A stretch of 64,000 nt of DNA from Saccharospirillum alexandrii (GCF_004000275.1 NZ_RCIP01000002.1:186283-250282); one strand, 5' to 3'; shown: positions 9,293 to 21,774, counted from the first letter of the stretch. Numbers and translations are program-made. Notes: generated from the sequence alone by a model not told the origin.

Positions 9293-10069
9293 ATGAATCC
9301 GTTACATCGTGACGCCAAAACGGCGCTCGGGTTGATGGACCTGACCAGCCTGAACGACGACGATACCGATGCCCGCATCGAAGCCCTGTGCAAGCAAGCC
9401 AGTACCCCCGCGGGTTCGCCTGCGGCGGTATGTGTCTTCCCGGCATTTATTGCCACCGCACGCAGGGCACTGGCCGCTGAAGGCCTGAATGACGTTCAGG
9501 TTGCCACGGTCACCAATTTTCCGGATGGCAGCGACGACATTGAGCGTGCTGTGTCGGAGACCCGTGCCGCCGTGGCAGCCGGGGCTCACGAAGTCGATGT
9601 GGTACTGCCTTACCGCGCCCTGATGGCAGGCAACAGCGAAGTTTGTCACGATCTGGTCGCCGCCTGCAAAGCGGCTTGCGGCGCCAGTTCTCTGCTTAAA
9701 GTCATCATCGAGAGTGGCGAGTTGAAAGAACCGCACCTCATTCGCCAGGCCAGTGACATCGCCATTGCAGCGGGGGCTGACTTTATTAAAACCAGCACCG
9801 GGAAAGTGGCTGTGAATGCCACGCTGGAAGCAGCCGACATCATGGTGCACGCCATCCGCGACAGCGGCCGTCCAGTCGGCTTCAAGGCCGCCGGCGGCAT
9901 CAAAACCACTGAAGATGCCCAGGCCTATCTGGCCCTAGCGGCACGCATCATGGGGCCGGACTGGGTCAGCCCCGCCACCTTCCGCTTCGGTGCCAGCAGC
10001 CTGCTGACCAATTTGCTGAAAACACTCGGCGAGGCGGATTCGGGTTCATTCGAACCGGGTGGGTACTAA
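9293..10069 (+). CDS. deoC: Deoxyribose-phosphate aldolase
   Basis: DeoC cleaves 2-deoxyribose-5-phosphate to acetaldehyde and glyceraldehyde-3-phosphate, the last step of deoxyribonucleoside breakdown. The 258 residues match E. coli DeoC (259). The Schiff-base lysine lies in [11 protein letters not shown], the second active-site lysine in [10 protein letters not shown], and [11 protein letters not shown] is the conserved N-terminal strand. I chose ATG 9293 ([18 protein letters not shown]) over the upstream TTG 9251 for its family-like N-terminus, although the ribosome site is weak. It is first of three genes and is separated from deoA by one base. Confidence 0.97.
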   Translation: MNPLHRDAKTALGLMDLTSLNDDDTDARIEALCKQASTPAGSPAAVCVFPAFIATARRALAAEGLNDVQVATVTNFPDGSDDIERAVSETRAAVAAGAHEVDVVLPYRALMAGNSEVCHDLVAACKAACGASSLLKVIIESGELKEPHLIRQASDIAIAAGADFIKTSTGKVAVNATLEAADIMVHAIRDSGRPVGFKAAGGIKTTEDAQAYLALAARIMGPDWVSPATFRFGASSLLTNLLKTLGEADSGSFEPGGY

Positions 10070-10070
10070 G

Positions 10071-11399
10071 ATGTATCTGCCTCAGGAACTGATTCGCCGC
10101 AAACGCGATGGTGGCGCGCTCAATGACGACGAAATTCGCTGGTTCGTGAGCGGCATCAAGGATTCAAGCATCAGCGAAGGCCAGGTCAGTGCCTTTGCCA
10201 TGGCGGTCTACTTCAATGGGCTGACGCTCGATGAACGCGTCGCCCTGACGCTTGCCATGCGCGACTCTGGCGATGTCATGCACTGGCCAGACCTGAACGG
10301 CCCGGTGCTCGACAAACACAGCACCGGCGGCGTCGGTGACCTGGTCAGCCTGATGCTCGGCCCCATGGTCGCGGCCTGCGGTGGTTACGTGCCGATGATT
10401 TCCGGCCGGGGCCTCGGCCACACCGGCGGCACGCTCGACAAATTCGAATCCATACCCGGCTACAACACCTACCCCGACAACGACCTCTTTGATCGCGCCG
10501 TGCGTGAAGCCGGCGTCGCCATTATCGGCCAGACCGGCAATTTGGCCCCGGCCGACAAGCGATTCTATGGCATTCGGGACGTCACCGGCACGGTGGAAAG
10601 CATCGACCTGATCACCGCCTCCATCCTCTCCAAAAAACTCGCCGAAGGGCTGGATGCGCTGGTGATGGACGTGAAAGTCGGCAGTGGTGCCTTTATGCCC
10701 ACCCCGGAAAAAAGCCGGGCTTTGGCTGAAAGCATCGTACGCGTGGCCAACGGCGCAGGTGTGAAAACGACGGCCTTGCTGACCGATATGAACCAGGTTC
10801 TGGCGCTGTCAGCCGGTAATGCAGTGGAAATGACAGAGGCGGTGGCCTACCTTCGCGGTGACCATCGCGACCCGGTAGTCCACGAGGTCACCATGGCCCT
10901 GTGTGCAGAGATGCTGGTATCCGGCCAACTGGCTGACAGCATCGAGGCCGCTCGCCGTCAGTTGCAGTCAGTGCTGGATTCCGGAGCGGCGCTTGAAGCG
11001 TTTCAACGGATGGTAACGCTGCTGGGCGGTCCATCCGACTTTACCGACCGACCCGATGACTTTTTACCCAAAGCCCCCATTATTCAACCAGTCATCGCCC
11101 CAAGGGATGGCATCGTACAACCCTTGCAAGTGCGCGATATTGGTCTGGCGGTGGTTGCGATGGGTGGCGGCCGTACCCGCGCCGATCAGAAGATCGACGC
11201 CGCCGTTGGTCTGACCGACATTGTTCGGCCAGGCGTGACGGTTCGCGCCGGTGATGTGCTGGCCATGGCTCATGTTCGCAGCGAAGCGCAACTGGCCGAC
11301 ACCCGGCAACGGTTAACCCAGGCCATACCAATCGCCGAGCAAGCCGTAGCCGCTCAACCGGTGGTACACGACCGGATAGGCCCGGAAGATTTGGATTAA
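10071..11399 (+). CDS. deoA: Thymidine phosphorylase
   Basis: DeoA splits thymidine with phosphate into thymine and deoxyribose-1-phosphate. The start [20 protein letters not shown] aligns with the E. coli N-terminus, so the gene begins at ATG 10071, one base after the deoC stop, and not at the overlapping GTG 10059. The length is 442 residues (E. coli 440). [18 protein letters not shown] is the phosphate-binding signature, and [14 protein letters not shown] and [11 protein letters not shown] are also conserved. It forms one operon with deoC and deoB. Confidence 0.97.
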   Translation: MYLPQELIRRKRDGGALNDDEIRWFVSGIKDSSISEGQVSAFAMAVYFNGLTLDERVALTLAMRDSGDVMHWPDLNGPVLDKHSTGGVGDLVSLMLGPMVAACGGYVPMISGRGLGHTGGTLDKFESIPGYNTYPDNDLFDRAVREAGVAIIGQTGNLAPADKRFYGIRDVTGTVESIDLITASILSKKLAEGLDALVMDVKVGSGAFMPTPEKSRALAESIVRVANGAGVKTTALLTDMNQVLALSAGNAVEMTEAVAYLRGDHRDPVVHEVTMALCAEMLVSGQLADSIEAARRQLQSVLDSGAALEAFQRMVTLLGGPSDFTDRPDDFLPKAPIIQPVIAPRDGIVQPLQVRDIGLAVVAMGGGRTRADQKIDAAVGLTDIVRPGVTVRAGDVLAMAHVRSEAQLADTRQRLTQAIPIAEQAVAAQPVVHDRIGPEDLD

Positions 11400-11475
11400 C
11401 AGAGCCGGTTTCACGCAGCAAACCGACCTGACAGACCATCACAGGGCTTTGTCGCATAAAGCCCGGGAGGAAGAC

Positions 11476-12717
11476 ATGGGACGCGCTATCGTACTGGTAC
11501 TGGATTCATTCGGCATTGGCGCCAGCGCCGACGCCGACCGCTTCGGCGACACTGGCGCCAACACCCTGGGCCACATCGCCCAGTGGTGCGCCGAGGGCAA
11601 GGCTGACAAGGGCCGGGCCGGCAAACTGACCCTGCCCAACCTGACCCGCCTGGGGCTGGTCAACGCCGCCACCGAAAGCAGCCAGGGCGCCGTGCCTGAA
11701 GGCATGACGCTGGCGACCGAAACCGTCGGCAGCTACGGCTACGCCCGGGAATTGTCGAGCGGTAAAGACACACCCAGCGGCCACTGGGAAATCGCCGGCG
11801 TACCGGTTCTCTATGACTGGGGCTATTTCAGCGAGCTGGAAAACTCCTTCCCGCAGTCATTGCTGGATACCCTGATCGAACGGTGTGACCTGCCCGGCGT
11901 GCTTGGCAATTGCCATGCCTCAGGCACCGAGATCCTGAAAAAACTGGGTGAAGAACACTGCAAGACCGGCAAGCCCATCGTTTACACCTCAGCCGACAGC
12001 GTATTTCAGATTGCCTGCCATGAAGAAACCTTTGGTCTGGAACGTTTATACGAGGTGTGTGAAGTCGCCCGCGAACTGGTCGATGAATACAACATCGGCC
12101 GGGTGATCGCCCGCCCCTTCATCGGCGACAGCGCCGACACCTTCCAGCGCACCGGCAACCGTCATGACCTGGCGGTCGAGCCACCGGCACCGACCGTGCT
12201 GAAGAAACTGGCGGAAGAAGGCGGCGAAGTAATTTCCATCGGCAAGATCGCTGACATCTACGCCAATGTGGGCATCACTCAGAAGTTTAAGGCCACCGGT
12301 CTACCGGCCCTGGTCGATGAAACGCTGACGCAAATGAGCAAGGCAGACGATCGCAGTCTGATTTTCACCAACCTGGTGGATTTCGATTCATCCTACGGCC
12401 ATCGCCGGGATGTTGCCGGCTACGCCGCCGCCCTGGAATACTTCGACTCGCGCCTGCCCGAGATTCTTGAGCAGATGCAGGACGATGACATCCTGATCAT
12501 GACAGCCGATCACGGCTGCGACCCAACCTGGCCAGGCACCGACCACACTCGCGAGCACATCCCGGTGCTGGTGTACGGAAAAACCCTGAAACCCGTCAAT
12601 CTGGGCGAGCGGGAAACCTTTGCCGACATTGGCCAGACGTTGGCGGAGTTTTTTAAGGTAGGACGGATGGACTATGGCACCAGCTTCCTGAAATCTCTGA
12701 CCGGAGAGGCTGCCTAA
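11476..12717 (+). CDS. deoB: Phosphopentomutase
   Basis: DeoB interconverts deoxyribose-1-phosphate and deoxyribose-5-phosphate, linking DeoA to DeoC. It is an alkaline-phosphatase-fold enzyme of 413 residues (E. coli 407). The metal-binding motifs are [18 protein letters not shown] at the N-terminus and [20 protein letters not shown] near the C-terminus, and [14 protein letters not shown] is the phosphothreonine region. ATG 11476 has GGGAGGA a few bases upstream. The upstream in-frame start at 11449 is rejected because family homology starts at MGRAIVLV. No deoD (purine phosphorylase) follows, so the operon seems to serve mainly pyrimidine deoxynucleosides, unless deoD lies elsewhere. Confidence 0.97.
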   Translation: MGRAIVLVLDSFGIGASADADRFGDTGANTLGHIAQWCAEGKADKGRAGKLTLPNLTRLGLVNAATESSQGAVPEGMTLATETVGSYGYARELSSGKDTPSGHWEIAGVPVLYDWGYFSELENSFPQSLLDTLIERCDLPGVLGNCHASGTEILKKLGEEHCKTGKPIVYTSADSVFQIACHEETFGLERLYEVCEVARELVDEYNIGRVIARPFIGDSADTFQRTGNRHDLAVEPPAPTVLKKLAEEGGEVISIGKIADIYANVGITQKFKATGLPALVDETLTQMSKADDRSLIFTNLVDFDSSYGHRRDVAGYAAALEYFDSRLPEILEQMQDDDILIMTADHGCDPTWPGTDHTREHIPVLVYGKTLKPVNLGERETFADIGQTLAEFFKVGRMDYGTSFLKSLTGEAA

Positions 12718-12776
12718 CTACGGTCGATTTTATTATTCAGGCTACGGAGTTCGGTTAACTTCCAAGGCTTTGGCCC

Positions 12777-12960
12777 GCACCAGATACCGGGTGTGCCTCT
12801 TTGGGGTCGGCGTAAATCCATCCATGGAGCCTAGGCCGCAGGATATGAATCCCTTCCATGGGATTCACCCTTCGGGTTCGCTGCGCTCATGCTAAAACGC
12901 TCCCGGCGTTTTAGTCCATGCTGCGGACTACCCCACAGAGGCACACCCGGCACCCGGCGC
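12777..12960 (+). repeat. REP-like long-arm element, copy 3, with internal insertion
   Basis: Arms 12777-12806 and 12931-12960 pair over 30 nt, and the inner 20 nt have one mismatch. The core starts like the other copies (GTCGGCGTAAATCCATCCAT) and ends CATGCTGCGGACTACCCC. About 75 nt are inserted inside its palindrome, around 12842-12916. The insert holds three hairpins: GAATCCC/GGGATTC, ACCC/GGGT and AAAACGC/GCGTTTT. A further 8-nt pair (GGAGTTCG 12746-12753, CGAACTCC 12973-12980) flanks the element. It lies between the convergent deoB and rlmB. Confidence 0.88.
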
Positions 12961-12992
12961 TAATCTTCTGAGCGAACTCCTGAACTTATTAT

Positions 12993-13754
12993 CTAGCCCA
13001 ACCTCTGACGAACAGCTTCAAACAAGCAGACGCCTGCGGCAACACTGACGTTCAAGCTACTCACCTGGCCAGCCATGGGCAGCTTGAACAGTCCATCGCA
13101 GGTATCACGCGTCAGCCGTCGTAATCCGGCGCCTTCAGCCCCCATCACAATGGCCACGGAGCCAGTCAGGTCCGTCTGATAGATTGACGCTTCAGCCTCT
13201 CCCGCCGTTCCATAAATCCAGACACCCTGCTGCTTTAATGCCTCCAGAGTGCGCGCCAAATTGGTGACGACGACAAAAGGCACCGTATCCGCTGCACCAC
13301 TGGCAATCTTGACTGCGGTTGGCGTCAGGCTCGCCGACTTGTCTTTCGGGACGATGATTGCATCGGCCCCGGCGGCATCGCAGCTGCGCAGGCAAGCGCC
13401 GATGTTGTGCGGGTCGGTCACGCCGTCGAGCACCAGCAGCAAGGCTGGGCGATCCAGGCCGGCTACCAGCGATTCGAGGTCACCTTCATCCAGCACCGGC
13501 GCAGCCAGTGTTTGCACCAGTACGCCTTGATGTCGAGCGTCTTGCATGTCGTTACGGTTGAGCAGGCGATCGAATTCCTCTCTGGCCAGCCAGCGGAAGC
13601 GAGCGCCCTGGCCCTTGGCCAGATCCAGCAGGCGCTGAATACGCTGATCCTGCCGGCCCTTCAGAAAAACGATTTCCCGCACCCGATCCGGATGTTGCTC
13701 AAGGGCGCTCTGGCAGGCATGAATGCCGTAGACCCAGGACGTTGCGTCACTCAT
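12993..13754 (-). CDS. rlmB: 23S rRNA (guanosine-2251-2'-O)-methyltransferase
   Basis: A SPOUT-family (SpoU/TrmH) methyltransferase of 253 residues that modifies G2251 in the peptidyl-transferase P-loop of 23S rRNA. An N-terminal substrate-binding domain (VYGIHACQSALEQHPDRV) precedes the knotted domain, which has the three SpoU motifs: LDGVTDPHNIGACLRSCDAAG, AIVMGAEGAGLRRLT and SLNVSVAAGVCLFEA. It follows rnr on the same strand, as in E. coli, with a strong hairpin in the 83-nt gap that may reduce read-through. Confidence 0.96.
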   Translation of the reverse strand: MSDATSWVYGIHACQSALEQHPDRVREIVFLKGRQDQRIQRLLDLAKGQGARFRWLAREEFDRLLNRNDMQDARHQGVLVQTLAAPVLDEGDLESLVAGLDRPALLLVLDGVTDPHNIGACLRSCDAAGADAIIVPKDKSASLTPTAVKIASGAADTVPFVVVTNLARTLEALKQQGVWIYGTAGEAEASIYQTDLTGSVAIVMGAEGAGLRRLTRDTCDGLFKLPMAGQVSSLNVSVAAGVCLFEAVRQRLG

Positions 13755-13791
13755 GGTTATTCTTCCCGAAAATCAAACTAACCCAGAAACA

Positions 13792-13820
13792 GGAAAGCCC
13801 GGCGAATCGCCAGGCTTTCC
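13792..13820 (-). terminator. Hairpin between rnr and rlmB
   Basis: GGAAAGCC and GGCG on one side pair with CGCC and GGCTTTCC on the other around the loop AAT. One unpaired C faces an A, giving 12 base pairs. In the direction of transcription it is followed by TGTTTCTG, a poor T-tract, so it may attenuate or stabilise the transcript rather than terminate it. Confidence 0.55.
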
Positions 13821-13837
13821 TTACTCAAACAGCGATG

Positions 13838-16243
13838 TTACTCGCTGCTTTTGCGACGACGCGGACGCGACTTGCGTTTACCGCCCGACTTGGCCGACTT
13901 CTTACCTTTTTTGGCGTCGTCACCGGCACCGGTTTTCTGATCTGGCCGCGCCTTGGCTTTCGAGCCTTTGGCCGTGCCGGGACGGGACGGTTTCTGGACC
14001 CAGTCGCCCGACAATTCAAAGTCGATCTTGCGGTCATCGAGATCAACCCGCATGACTTTAACCTGCAACCGGTCGCCCAGACCATAACTGACCCGGGTGC
14101 GTTCGCCGACCAGGCAATGCGCCACTTCGTTGAACTGATAATAGTCGCTGGCCAGTGAACTGATGTGCACCAGACCGTCCACGTAGACTTCGTCGAGCTG
14201 AACAAACAAGCCAAAGTTGGTGACGGACGATACCGTTCCCATGAACTCGTCGCCCACATGGTCTTTCATGTATTCGCACTTGAGCCAGGCCACCACATCC
14301 CAGGTTGCCTCGTCGGCACGGCGCTCGGTCAGTGAACAGTGCTCACCCAACTCGACCATGGCCTGCAAATCGTAAGGATAGATGTCTTTCTGGTTCAGTT
14401 TCGATGCGCCCCGAACCCGACGTACCAGAGAGGTTCGCTTGCCGGAACGAATCACACTGCGAATCGCGCGATGCGTTAGTAAGTCCGGATAACGGCGAAT
14501 TGGTGACGTAAAATGGGTGTAGGCATCGAACGCCAGGCCGAAGTGGCCCAGGTTATCCGGCTGATACACCGCCTGATTCATCGACCGCAGCAGCATGGTC
14601 TGAATCAACTGGAAATCTTCCCGGCCTTTCAGTTGGTTCAACAGGGTCTGATAATCTTTGGCATGGGGTTTCTCCCCGCCTTTCAGATCCAACCCCAATT
14701 GACCCAGATACTTGCGCAGGTTTTCCAGACGCTCTGGCGAGGGTGTGTCGTGCACCCGATACAGCGCGGGAATCTCGAGTTCCTGCATGAAATTCGCTGC
14801 ACAGACATTAGCGATCAGCATGCATTCTTCGATCAGCCGGTGTGCATCGTTTCGCTCACTCGGGACAATGCGCTCGATCTTGCGGTCGGCATCGAACACA
14901 ATCTTGGTTTCGACCGTTTCAAAATCGATCGCACCGCGCTTGCGACGCTGGAAGCGGAAAATCTTATACAGCTCGCGCAGCGTGGTGAGGTTTTTCAGCA
15001 CTGCCTCACCGTATTCCTGCTGCATGGTTTCACGCGCCTCGGCGGCGGTTTCCGGCTCCAGCAGTGGCGCCACCTTGTTGTAGGTCAGGCGGGCATGGGA
15101 ATTGATGAGGCCTTCCATGAAGCGGTAGCTGTCGATGTTCCCGGTAGCCGACACAGTGATTTCACAGACCAGCGTCAGGCGATCAACATTTGGGTTCAGT
15201 GAGCACAAGCCGTTCGACAGAATCTCCGGCAGCATCGGAATGACCCGCTCGGGAAAATACACCGAGGTGGAACGCTTGCGGGCTTCGTTATCCAGCGGCG
15301 AGTTAACGGCTACATAGTTAGAGACGTCGGCAATGGCAACGAACAGGCGCCAGCCACCACCCCGAACCGATTCGGCGAGTACCGCGTCGTCGAAATCCCG
15401 GGCGGTTTCGTCATCGATGGTGACGAATGCCTTGTCGCGCAGGTCGATGCGATTGACCTTGTGCGCTTCGTCAACCTGATCGCTCATGCCCTCGATGTGG
15501 TCGAGTACCTCGCGCGGCCATTCGTGCGGTATGTCGTGGGTACGCAGGGCAATATCGATTTCCATGCCCGGTGCCATGTGCTCACCCAACACCTGTGAAA
15601 CACGCCCGACCGGCTGACGCCGGAACTGGGGCTGTTCGAGCACGTCGACCACGACGATGTCGCCGGGCGCGGCGTCACCTTCATTGCCGGCCGGGATCAA
15701 CACATCAATGCTGACGCGACGATTCTCCGGTTCAACCCGGCCTATACCGCCGTCGTTGAAATACCGGCCCACAATTTCCCGGGTATTGTGCTCAAGCACT
15801 TCGGTAATAATGGCTTCAACACGGCCGCGGTGGTCGGTACCGCCCTTGCGGACAAGCACGATGTCGCCATCGAAGCAGCAGCGCATCTGGCGATGGTTCA
15901 ATACGTAGTCTTTGCCACCCTGATCGTGGATCAGAAAGCCAAAGCCATCGGGGTGGCCCTGGACGCGCCCTTTCACCAGATCCATCTTGTCGATCAGGCC
16001 AAAAGCGCCTTTGCGCGAGCACAGCAACTGGCCGTCGCGGACCATGGCAATCAAACGACGACGCAGTGCTTCAATATCGCGTTCGTCGTCGGCCAGTCCC
16101 AGCTCATCGCACAGTTCGGGGTGTGTTGCGGGGCCCTGGCGATTTTCCAGGTGCTCCAGAATAAATTCCCGACTGGGAATGGGGTTTTCGTATTTCTCAG
16201 CTTCCCGTTCAAGATTCGGGTCAGCGGGTTTCCGTCGGCTGAT
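13838..16243 (-). CDS. rnr: Ribonuclease R, with a probable non-canonical start codon
   Basis: A processive 3'-5' exoribonuclease that degrades structured RNA. It has an N-terminal winged-helix region (NPIPSREFILEHL then LRRRLIAMVRDGQL), cold-shock domains, an RNB catalytic domain (DFDDAVLAESV), an S1 domain and a Lys/Arg-rich tail (GGKRKSRPRRRK). Homology to E. coli RNase R extends upstream of 16054 to DPNLEREAEKYENPIPSREF, but no ATG, GTG or TTG exists in that stretch. The frame closes at a TGA just upstream (about 16276-16274). The best-placed codon is ATC at 16243, 9 nt after AAGGA (16257-16253), giving 801 residues (E. coli 813). The TTG at 16054 would remove the N-terminal domain. A sequencing frameshift is the alternative. 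Confidence 0.85.
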   Translation of the reverse strand: MSRRKPADPNLEREAEKYENPIPSREFILEHLENRQGPATHPELCDELGLADDERDIEALRRRLIAMVRDGQLLCSRKGAFGLIDKMDLVKGRVQGHPDGFGFLIHDQGGKDYVLNHRQMRCCFDGDIVLVRKGGTDHRGRVEAIITEVLEHNTREIVGRYFNDGGIGRVEPENRRVSIDVLIPAGNEGDAAPGDIVVVDVLEQPQFRRQPVGRVSQVLGEHMAPGMEIDIALRTHDIPHEWPREVLDHIEGMSDQVDEAHKVNRIDLRDKAFVTIDDETARDFDDAVLAESVRGGGWRLFVAIADVSNYVAVNSPLDNEARKRSTSVYFPERVIPMLPEILSNGLCSLNPNVDRLTLVCEITVSATGNIDSYRFMEGLINSHARLTYNKVAPLLEPETAAEARETMQQEYGEAVLKNLTTLRELYKIFRFQRRKRGAIDFETVETKIVFDADRKIERIVPSERNDAHRLIEECMLIANVCAANFMQELEIPALYRVHDTPSPERLENLRKYLGQLGLDLKGGEKPHAKDYQTLLNQLKGREDFQLIQTMLLRSMNQAVYQPDNLGHFGLAFDAYTHFTSPIRRYPDLLTHRAIRSVIRSGKRTSLVRRVRGASKLNQKDIYPYDLQAMVELGEHCSLTERRADEATWDVVAWLKCEYMKDHVGDEFMGTVSSVTNFGLFVQLDEVYVDGLVHISSLASDYYQFNEVAHCLVGERTRVSYGLGDRLQVKVMRVDLDDRKIDFELSGDWVQKPSRPGTAKGSKAKARPDQKTGAGDDAKKGKKSAKSGGKRKSRPRRRKSSE

Positions 16244-16458
16244 AGGTCGTAATCCTTGTTGATTAAAATTTGATCATATGATGTCAGTGTCAACCTCGGA
16301 TTCATGGGGCCGTTTAATAGGCCAATAGGCTATGGTTGACTAATGCGCGAACAGTATAACGCATTGTTGGGTATCTGAATAAGGTTGTCTGCAGACGGCT
16401 GTAACGGCATGGCTACGGGCAAAACAGAGGGGTTGGTTTGGCTCTGTAGCTGTCGTCC

Positions 16459-16571
16459 GCTGCGGCTACCGGTGGTGCCTCTGAGGGGTCGGCGTGAATC
16501 CTTCCTTGGAGCCTAGACCGCAGCATCCCTGCTGCGGACTTCCCCTCAGAGGCACCAACGGCACCCGCAGC
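16459..16571 (+). repeat. REP-like long-arm element, copy 4
   Basis: Arms 16459-16488 and 16542-16571 are 30 nt each with 27 identities in inverted alignment. The mismatches fall at arm positions 8, 10 and 14 from the outside. The core carries GTCGGCGTGAATCC, TTGGAGCCTAGACC, the palindrome CGCAGCAT/CTGCTGCGG and GGACTTCCCC. It sits in the 561-bp gap between purA and rnr. Confidence 0.9.
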
Positions 16572-16634
16572 TTGCTATGTGCAAAAGCCGAAATTAAATC
16601 TACTGAATCAAGTTTCTGAATTCGCTATAGACTA

Positions 16635-16762
16635 GCGACGGGTGTCACGGTTGCTCATGTGGGGGTATCTGAGGCATGGATGCCGAAGTTAAGCCTACAG
16701 GGCGGTCCGACGTCTCGGTGTATTCACGGCGCCCCCACAGGGGCAACCGTGACACCCGTCGC
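16635..16762. repeat. REP-like long-arm element, copy 5, divergent core
   Basis: Arms 16635-16664 and 16733-16762 are 30 nt each and differ at only two positions (21 and 23). The 68-nt core differs from copies 1-4. It has the palindrome GGCATGGATGCC after GGTATCTGA and, near the other side, TATTCACGGCGC, recalling TTCACGCCGAC of the main family. The pair of copies 4 and 5 fills most of the purA-rnr gap, and the rest of that gap shows nothing I recognise. Confidence 0.8.
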
Positions 16763-16804
16763 GGGCTCAAGACGATAATGCCAACTTGAACTCCGAGACG
16801 AGAA

Positions 16805-19331
<2,527 letters not shown>

Positions 19332-19437
19332 GCCGGAACACGTTCCCATTCATTCGATCAGGGTTTTACCAGGCGTCGCCGTCACGTTTGAAGCCCCACT
19401 TTTGTAGGGCCGGGTGAGCATTTGCCAACGCCGGGCA

Positions 19438-19463
19438 CAAAAAAACCGGGCACATGGCCCGGT
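19438..19463 (-). terminator. Rho-independent terminator after hflC
   Basis: On the minus strand AACCGGGC, the loop CATGT and GCCCGGTT form an 8-bp stem followed at once by a run of seven or so Ts. It lies 80 nt after the hflC stop and before hisZ, separating the hfq-hflXKC unit from hisZ-purA. Confidence 0.88.
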
Positions 19464-19544
19464 TAACGGATTCTACACTTGCAACGGCTGGCCCCCAACC
19501 CTTTTTTGAACTATTTCAAAGGGTGGGCGCCATTAGCCCGGCAA

Positions 19545-20486
19545 TTACTCATCCGTGGTCAGAACACCGCCTTTCGATTGCAGGTAGCGGAAGAAATCGT
19601 TATCCGGCTCCAGCAACAAAATGTCGCCGCCGCTGCCAAAGCTGTCTTCATAGGCGCGCAGGCTACGGTAGAAACCGTAGAACTCCGAGTCTTCAGAATA
19701 GGCCGTGGAATAGATGCGCGATGCCTCGGCATCACCCTCACCCCGAATCTGTTCGGCTTCGCGGAACGCATTGGCGGTGATCACCGTTTCCTGGCGGTCT
19801 GCAGAGGCTCGAATTTCCTCGGCTTCCCGCTCACCGTTAGACCGGAACAAGCGTGCTTCCTGCTCACGGTCTGAGCGCATCCGACTGAATACGTCGGCCG
19901 ACACTTCCTGCGGCAGGTCGATGGCTTTCACCCGAATATCAATGACCCGAATACCCAGCCCACTGCGGGCAAAGCCGTCAACATCGGACGTCACTTCACG
20001 CATCAGACGATCACGTTCGCCTTCATCTTCAATCGCCGTTCCCGTTGACAATGGCTCATCTTCAGCACGACCAGACACTACCTCGCGCAGGGTACGCCGA
20101 CCAAAGGCGTCACGCAGGGCCGAGTTGATGCGGTTGGCCAGAATGGTGTTGGCGCGGAAAAAATCGCCGCCACTGGTGGCTGTATAGAAGGCACGCACGT
20201 CATCGATTTGCCATTGAACGTAGGCGTCCACTTCCAGACCTTTCTGCTCGCTGGTAATGAACCGCTCGGAATCGCTGTCGAGTGTAATGATCCGACGCTC
20301 AAACTTGCGCACCACTTCAATGAACGGCACCTTAAAATTCAGGCCTGGTGACACATCGGCGGCCACGACTTCACCAAACCGGAGTTTGATGGCGCGTTCT
20401 TTCTCAGACACCACGTAGACACTTTGCAGGCCTACAAAGACAACCAGAGCGAGCGCGGCGAGTAGAACTAAATTACGAGTACTCAT
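19545..20486 (-). CDS. hflC: FtsH protease modulator HflC
   Basis: A band-7/SPFH inner-membrane protein that with HflK forms a large periplasmic cage around FtsH and tunes its proteolysis. The single N-terminal membrane helix (LVLLAALALVVFVGLQSVYVV) is followed by the SPFH domain (KERAIKLRFGEVV, SPGLNFKVPFIEVV) and a long charged helix (RSDREQEARLFRSNGEREAEE). The 313 residues are slightly shorter than E. coli (334). It starts 12 nt after hflK. Confidence 0.96.
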   Translation of the reverse strand: MSTRNLVLLAALALVVFVGLQSVYVVSEKERAIKLRFGEVVAADVSPGLNFKVPFIEVVRKFERRIITLDSDSERFITSEQKGLEVDAYVQWQIDDVRAFYTATSGGDFFRANTILANRINSALRDAFGRRTLREVVSGRAEDEPLSTGTAIEDEGERDRLMREVTSDVDGFARSGLGIRVIDIRVKAIDLPQEVSADVFSRMRSDREQEARLFRSNGEREAEEIRASADRQETVITANAFREAEQIRGEGDAEASRIYSTAYSEDSEFYGFYRSLRAYEDSFGSGGDILLLEPDNDFFRYLQSKGGVLTTDE

Positions 20487-20498
20487 GTTTCAGGCTCC

Positions 20499-21710
20499 TC
20501 AGTTGGTACGCCGGCGGTCGATTTCACGCAGTATCTGATCGGTCAGATTGCGCACTTCGCTGCTCGACAAGTTGTTCATGTTAGACCCTTGCGGGTTCAA
20601 TACCTGCTGGCCCGACCCACTGCTGGCGCTGCCAGTTGAACCACGGGCATTACTGCGCAGTTGATCCAGCGGCAGGTACATCATGTTGTTACCGCCTTCG
20701 ACATCCACCAGAACCTTATTGGTGTTGGCATAGATGCGTGAGATCGATTCCAGATAGAGCCGTTCGCGCGTCACTTCCGGCGCTTCACTGTAGGCACTAA
20801 GGATGTTGGTGAAACGGTCTGCCTCACCAGTAGCGTTCGCAACGACCTGTTCACGGTAGGCCTGAGCTTCTTCCAACTGCCGGCGCGCACGACCCTGAGC
20901 CACTGGCAAGATCTGGTTCGCATAGGCCTGGGCTTCGTTGATCAGACGTTGCTGGTCTTCCCGGGCGGTAATCACGTCATCAAACGCAGCCTGCACCTGT
21001 TGGGGTGGCGAGGTATCGTTGATGTTCAACTGAGCCAGTTCAATGCCCACGTCATAGAGGTTCAGGTAATTCTGTAACCGCTGGCGAACGGATTCCTGGA
21101 TCTGGTCACGACCGACGGTCAGTGCCTGTTCCAGCGTGGCCGAGCCGATAACGTGTCGCAAGGCTGATTCAGCGGCATTGGCCAAGCTCGTTTCTGGCTG
21201 CTGCACGTTGAGCGCAAATTTCTGCGCATCCGCTGCCCGGTATTCCACCGTCATGGTGACTGACACGATGTTCTCATCGCCGGTCAGCATGCTTTCCTGG
21301 AGCCGATAGCTGCGCACTTCGGTGACGTTCACTTTCTGATCAATCTGATCAATAAAGGGGACCTTGAAGTGCAGACCCGGCAACTCGATCGTGCTGAACT
21401 CACCGAGACGCAAAATAACCGCGCGCTCGGATTCATCGACGGTGTAGATGGAGTCATATGCCGCATAGGCCAGTACCACGACCAGCAAAATGCCCACTAT
21501 CGCGCCAAAGCTGGCGCCCGAACCACCGGAGCCGCCGGAACTGCCACCGCCCTTGTTCTTGCCACCACCGAGCCACTTGTTGAGCTTCTCGTTGACTTGC
21601 TTGAAGATTTCATCGAGATCCGGAGGGCCGTCATTGCCTTTACGGCGCCGGTTCCCCCAGGGATCCTGATCGTTATTGTTGTTGCCATTTGGTGGTTCAT
21701 TCCACGCCAT
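20499..21710 (-). CDS. hflK: FtsH protease modulator HflK
   Basis: Partner of HflC in the FtsH-regulating membrane complex. The N-terminus is cytoplasmic, Asn/Gly-rich and charged (MAWNEPPNGNNNNDQDPWG, then GGGKNKGGGSSGGSGGSG). Next come one membrane helix (FGAIVGILLVVVLAYAAY) and the SPFH domain (ERAVILRLGEFSTIELPGLH). Coiled-coil repeats rich in Ala, Gln and Arg follow. ATG 21710 has GGAG upstream, and an upstream ATG at 21728 is ignored. The length of 403 residues fits E. coli HflK (419). It lies 64 nt downstream of hflX. Confidence 0.96.
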   Translation of the reverse strand: MAWNEPPNGNNNNDQDPWGNRRRKGNDGPPDLDEIFKQVNEKLNKWLGGGKNKGGGSSGGSGGSGASFGAIVGILLVVVLAYAAYDSIYTVDESERAVILRLGEFSTIELPGLHFKVPFIDQIDQKVNVTEVRSYRLQESMLTGDENIVSVTMTVEYRAADAQKFALNVQQPETSLANAAESALRHVIGSATLEQALTVGRDQIQESVRQRLQNYLNLYDVGIELAQLNINDTSPPQQVQAAFDDVITAREDQQRLINEAQAYANQILPVAQGRARRQLEEAQAYREQVVANATGEADRFTNILSAYSEAPEVTRERLYLESISRIYANTNKVLVDVEGGNNMMYLPLDQLRSNARGSTGSASSGSGQQVLNPQGSNMNNLSSSEVRNLTDQILREIDRRRTN

Positions 21711-21774
21711 GGTCGTCTCCGTTTTCAAATGATAAAGGATTGGGTTGATGGCACCGGCTCAGCGCCGACAGCCG

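Noticed and set aside
16051-16305. Separate 84-codon gene upstream of rnr
   Set aside because: The conserved RNase R N-terminus is encoded in a different frame over the same bases, so this frame is a shadow. It would matter only if a frameshift error were proven.
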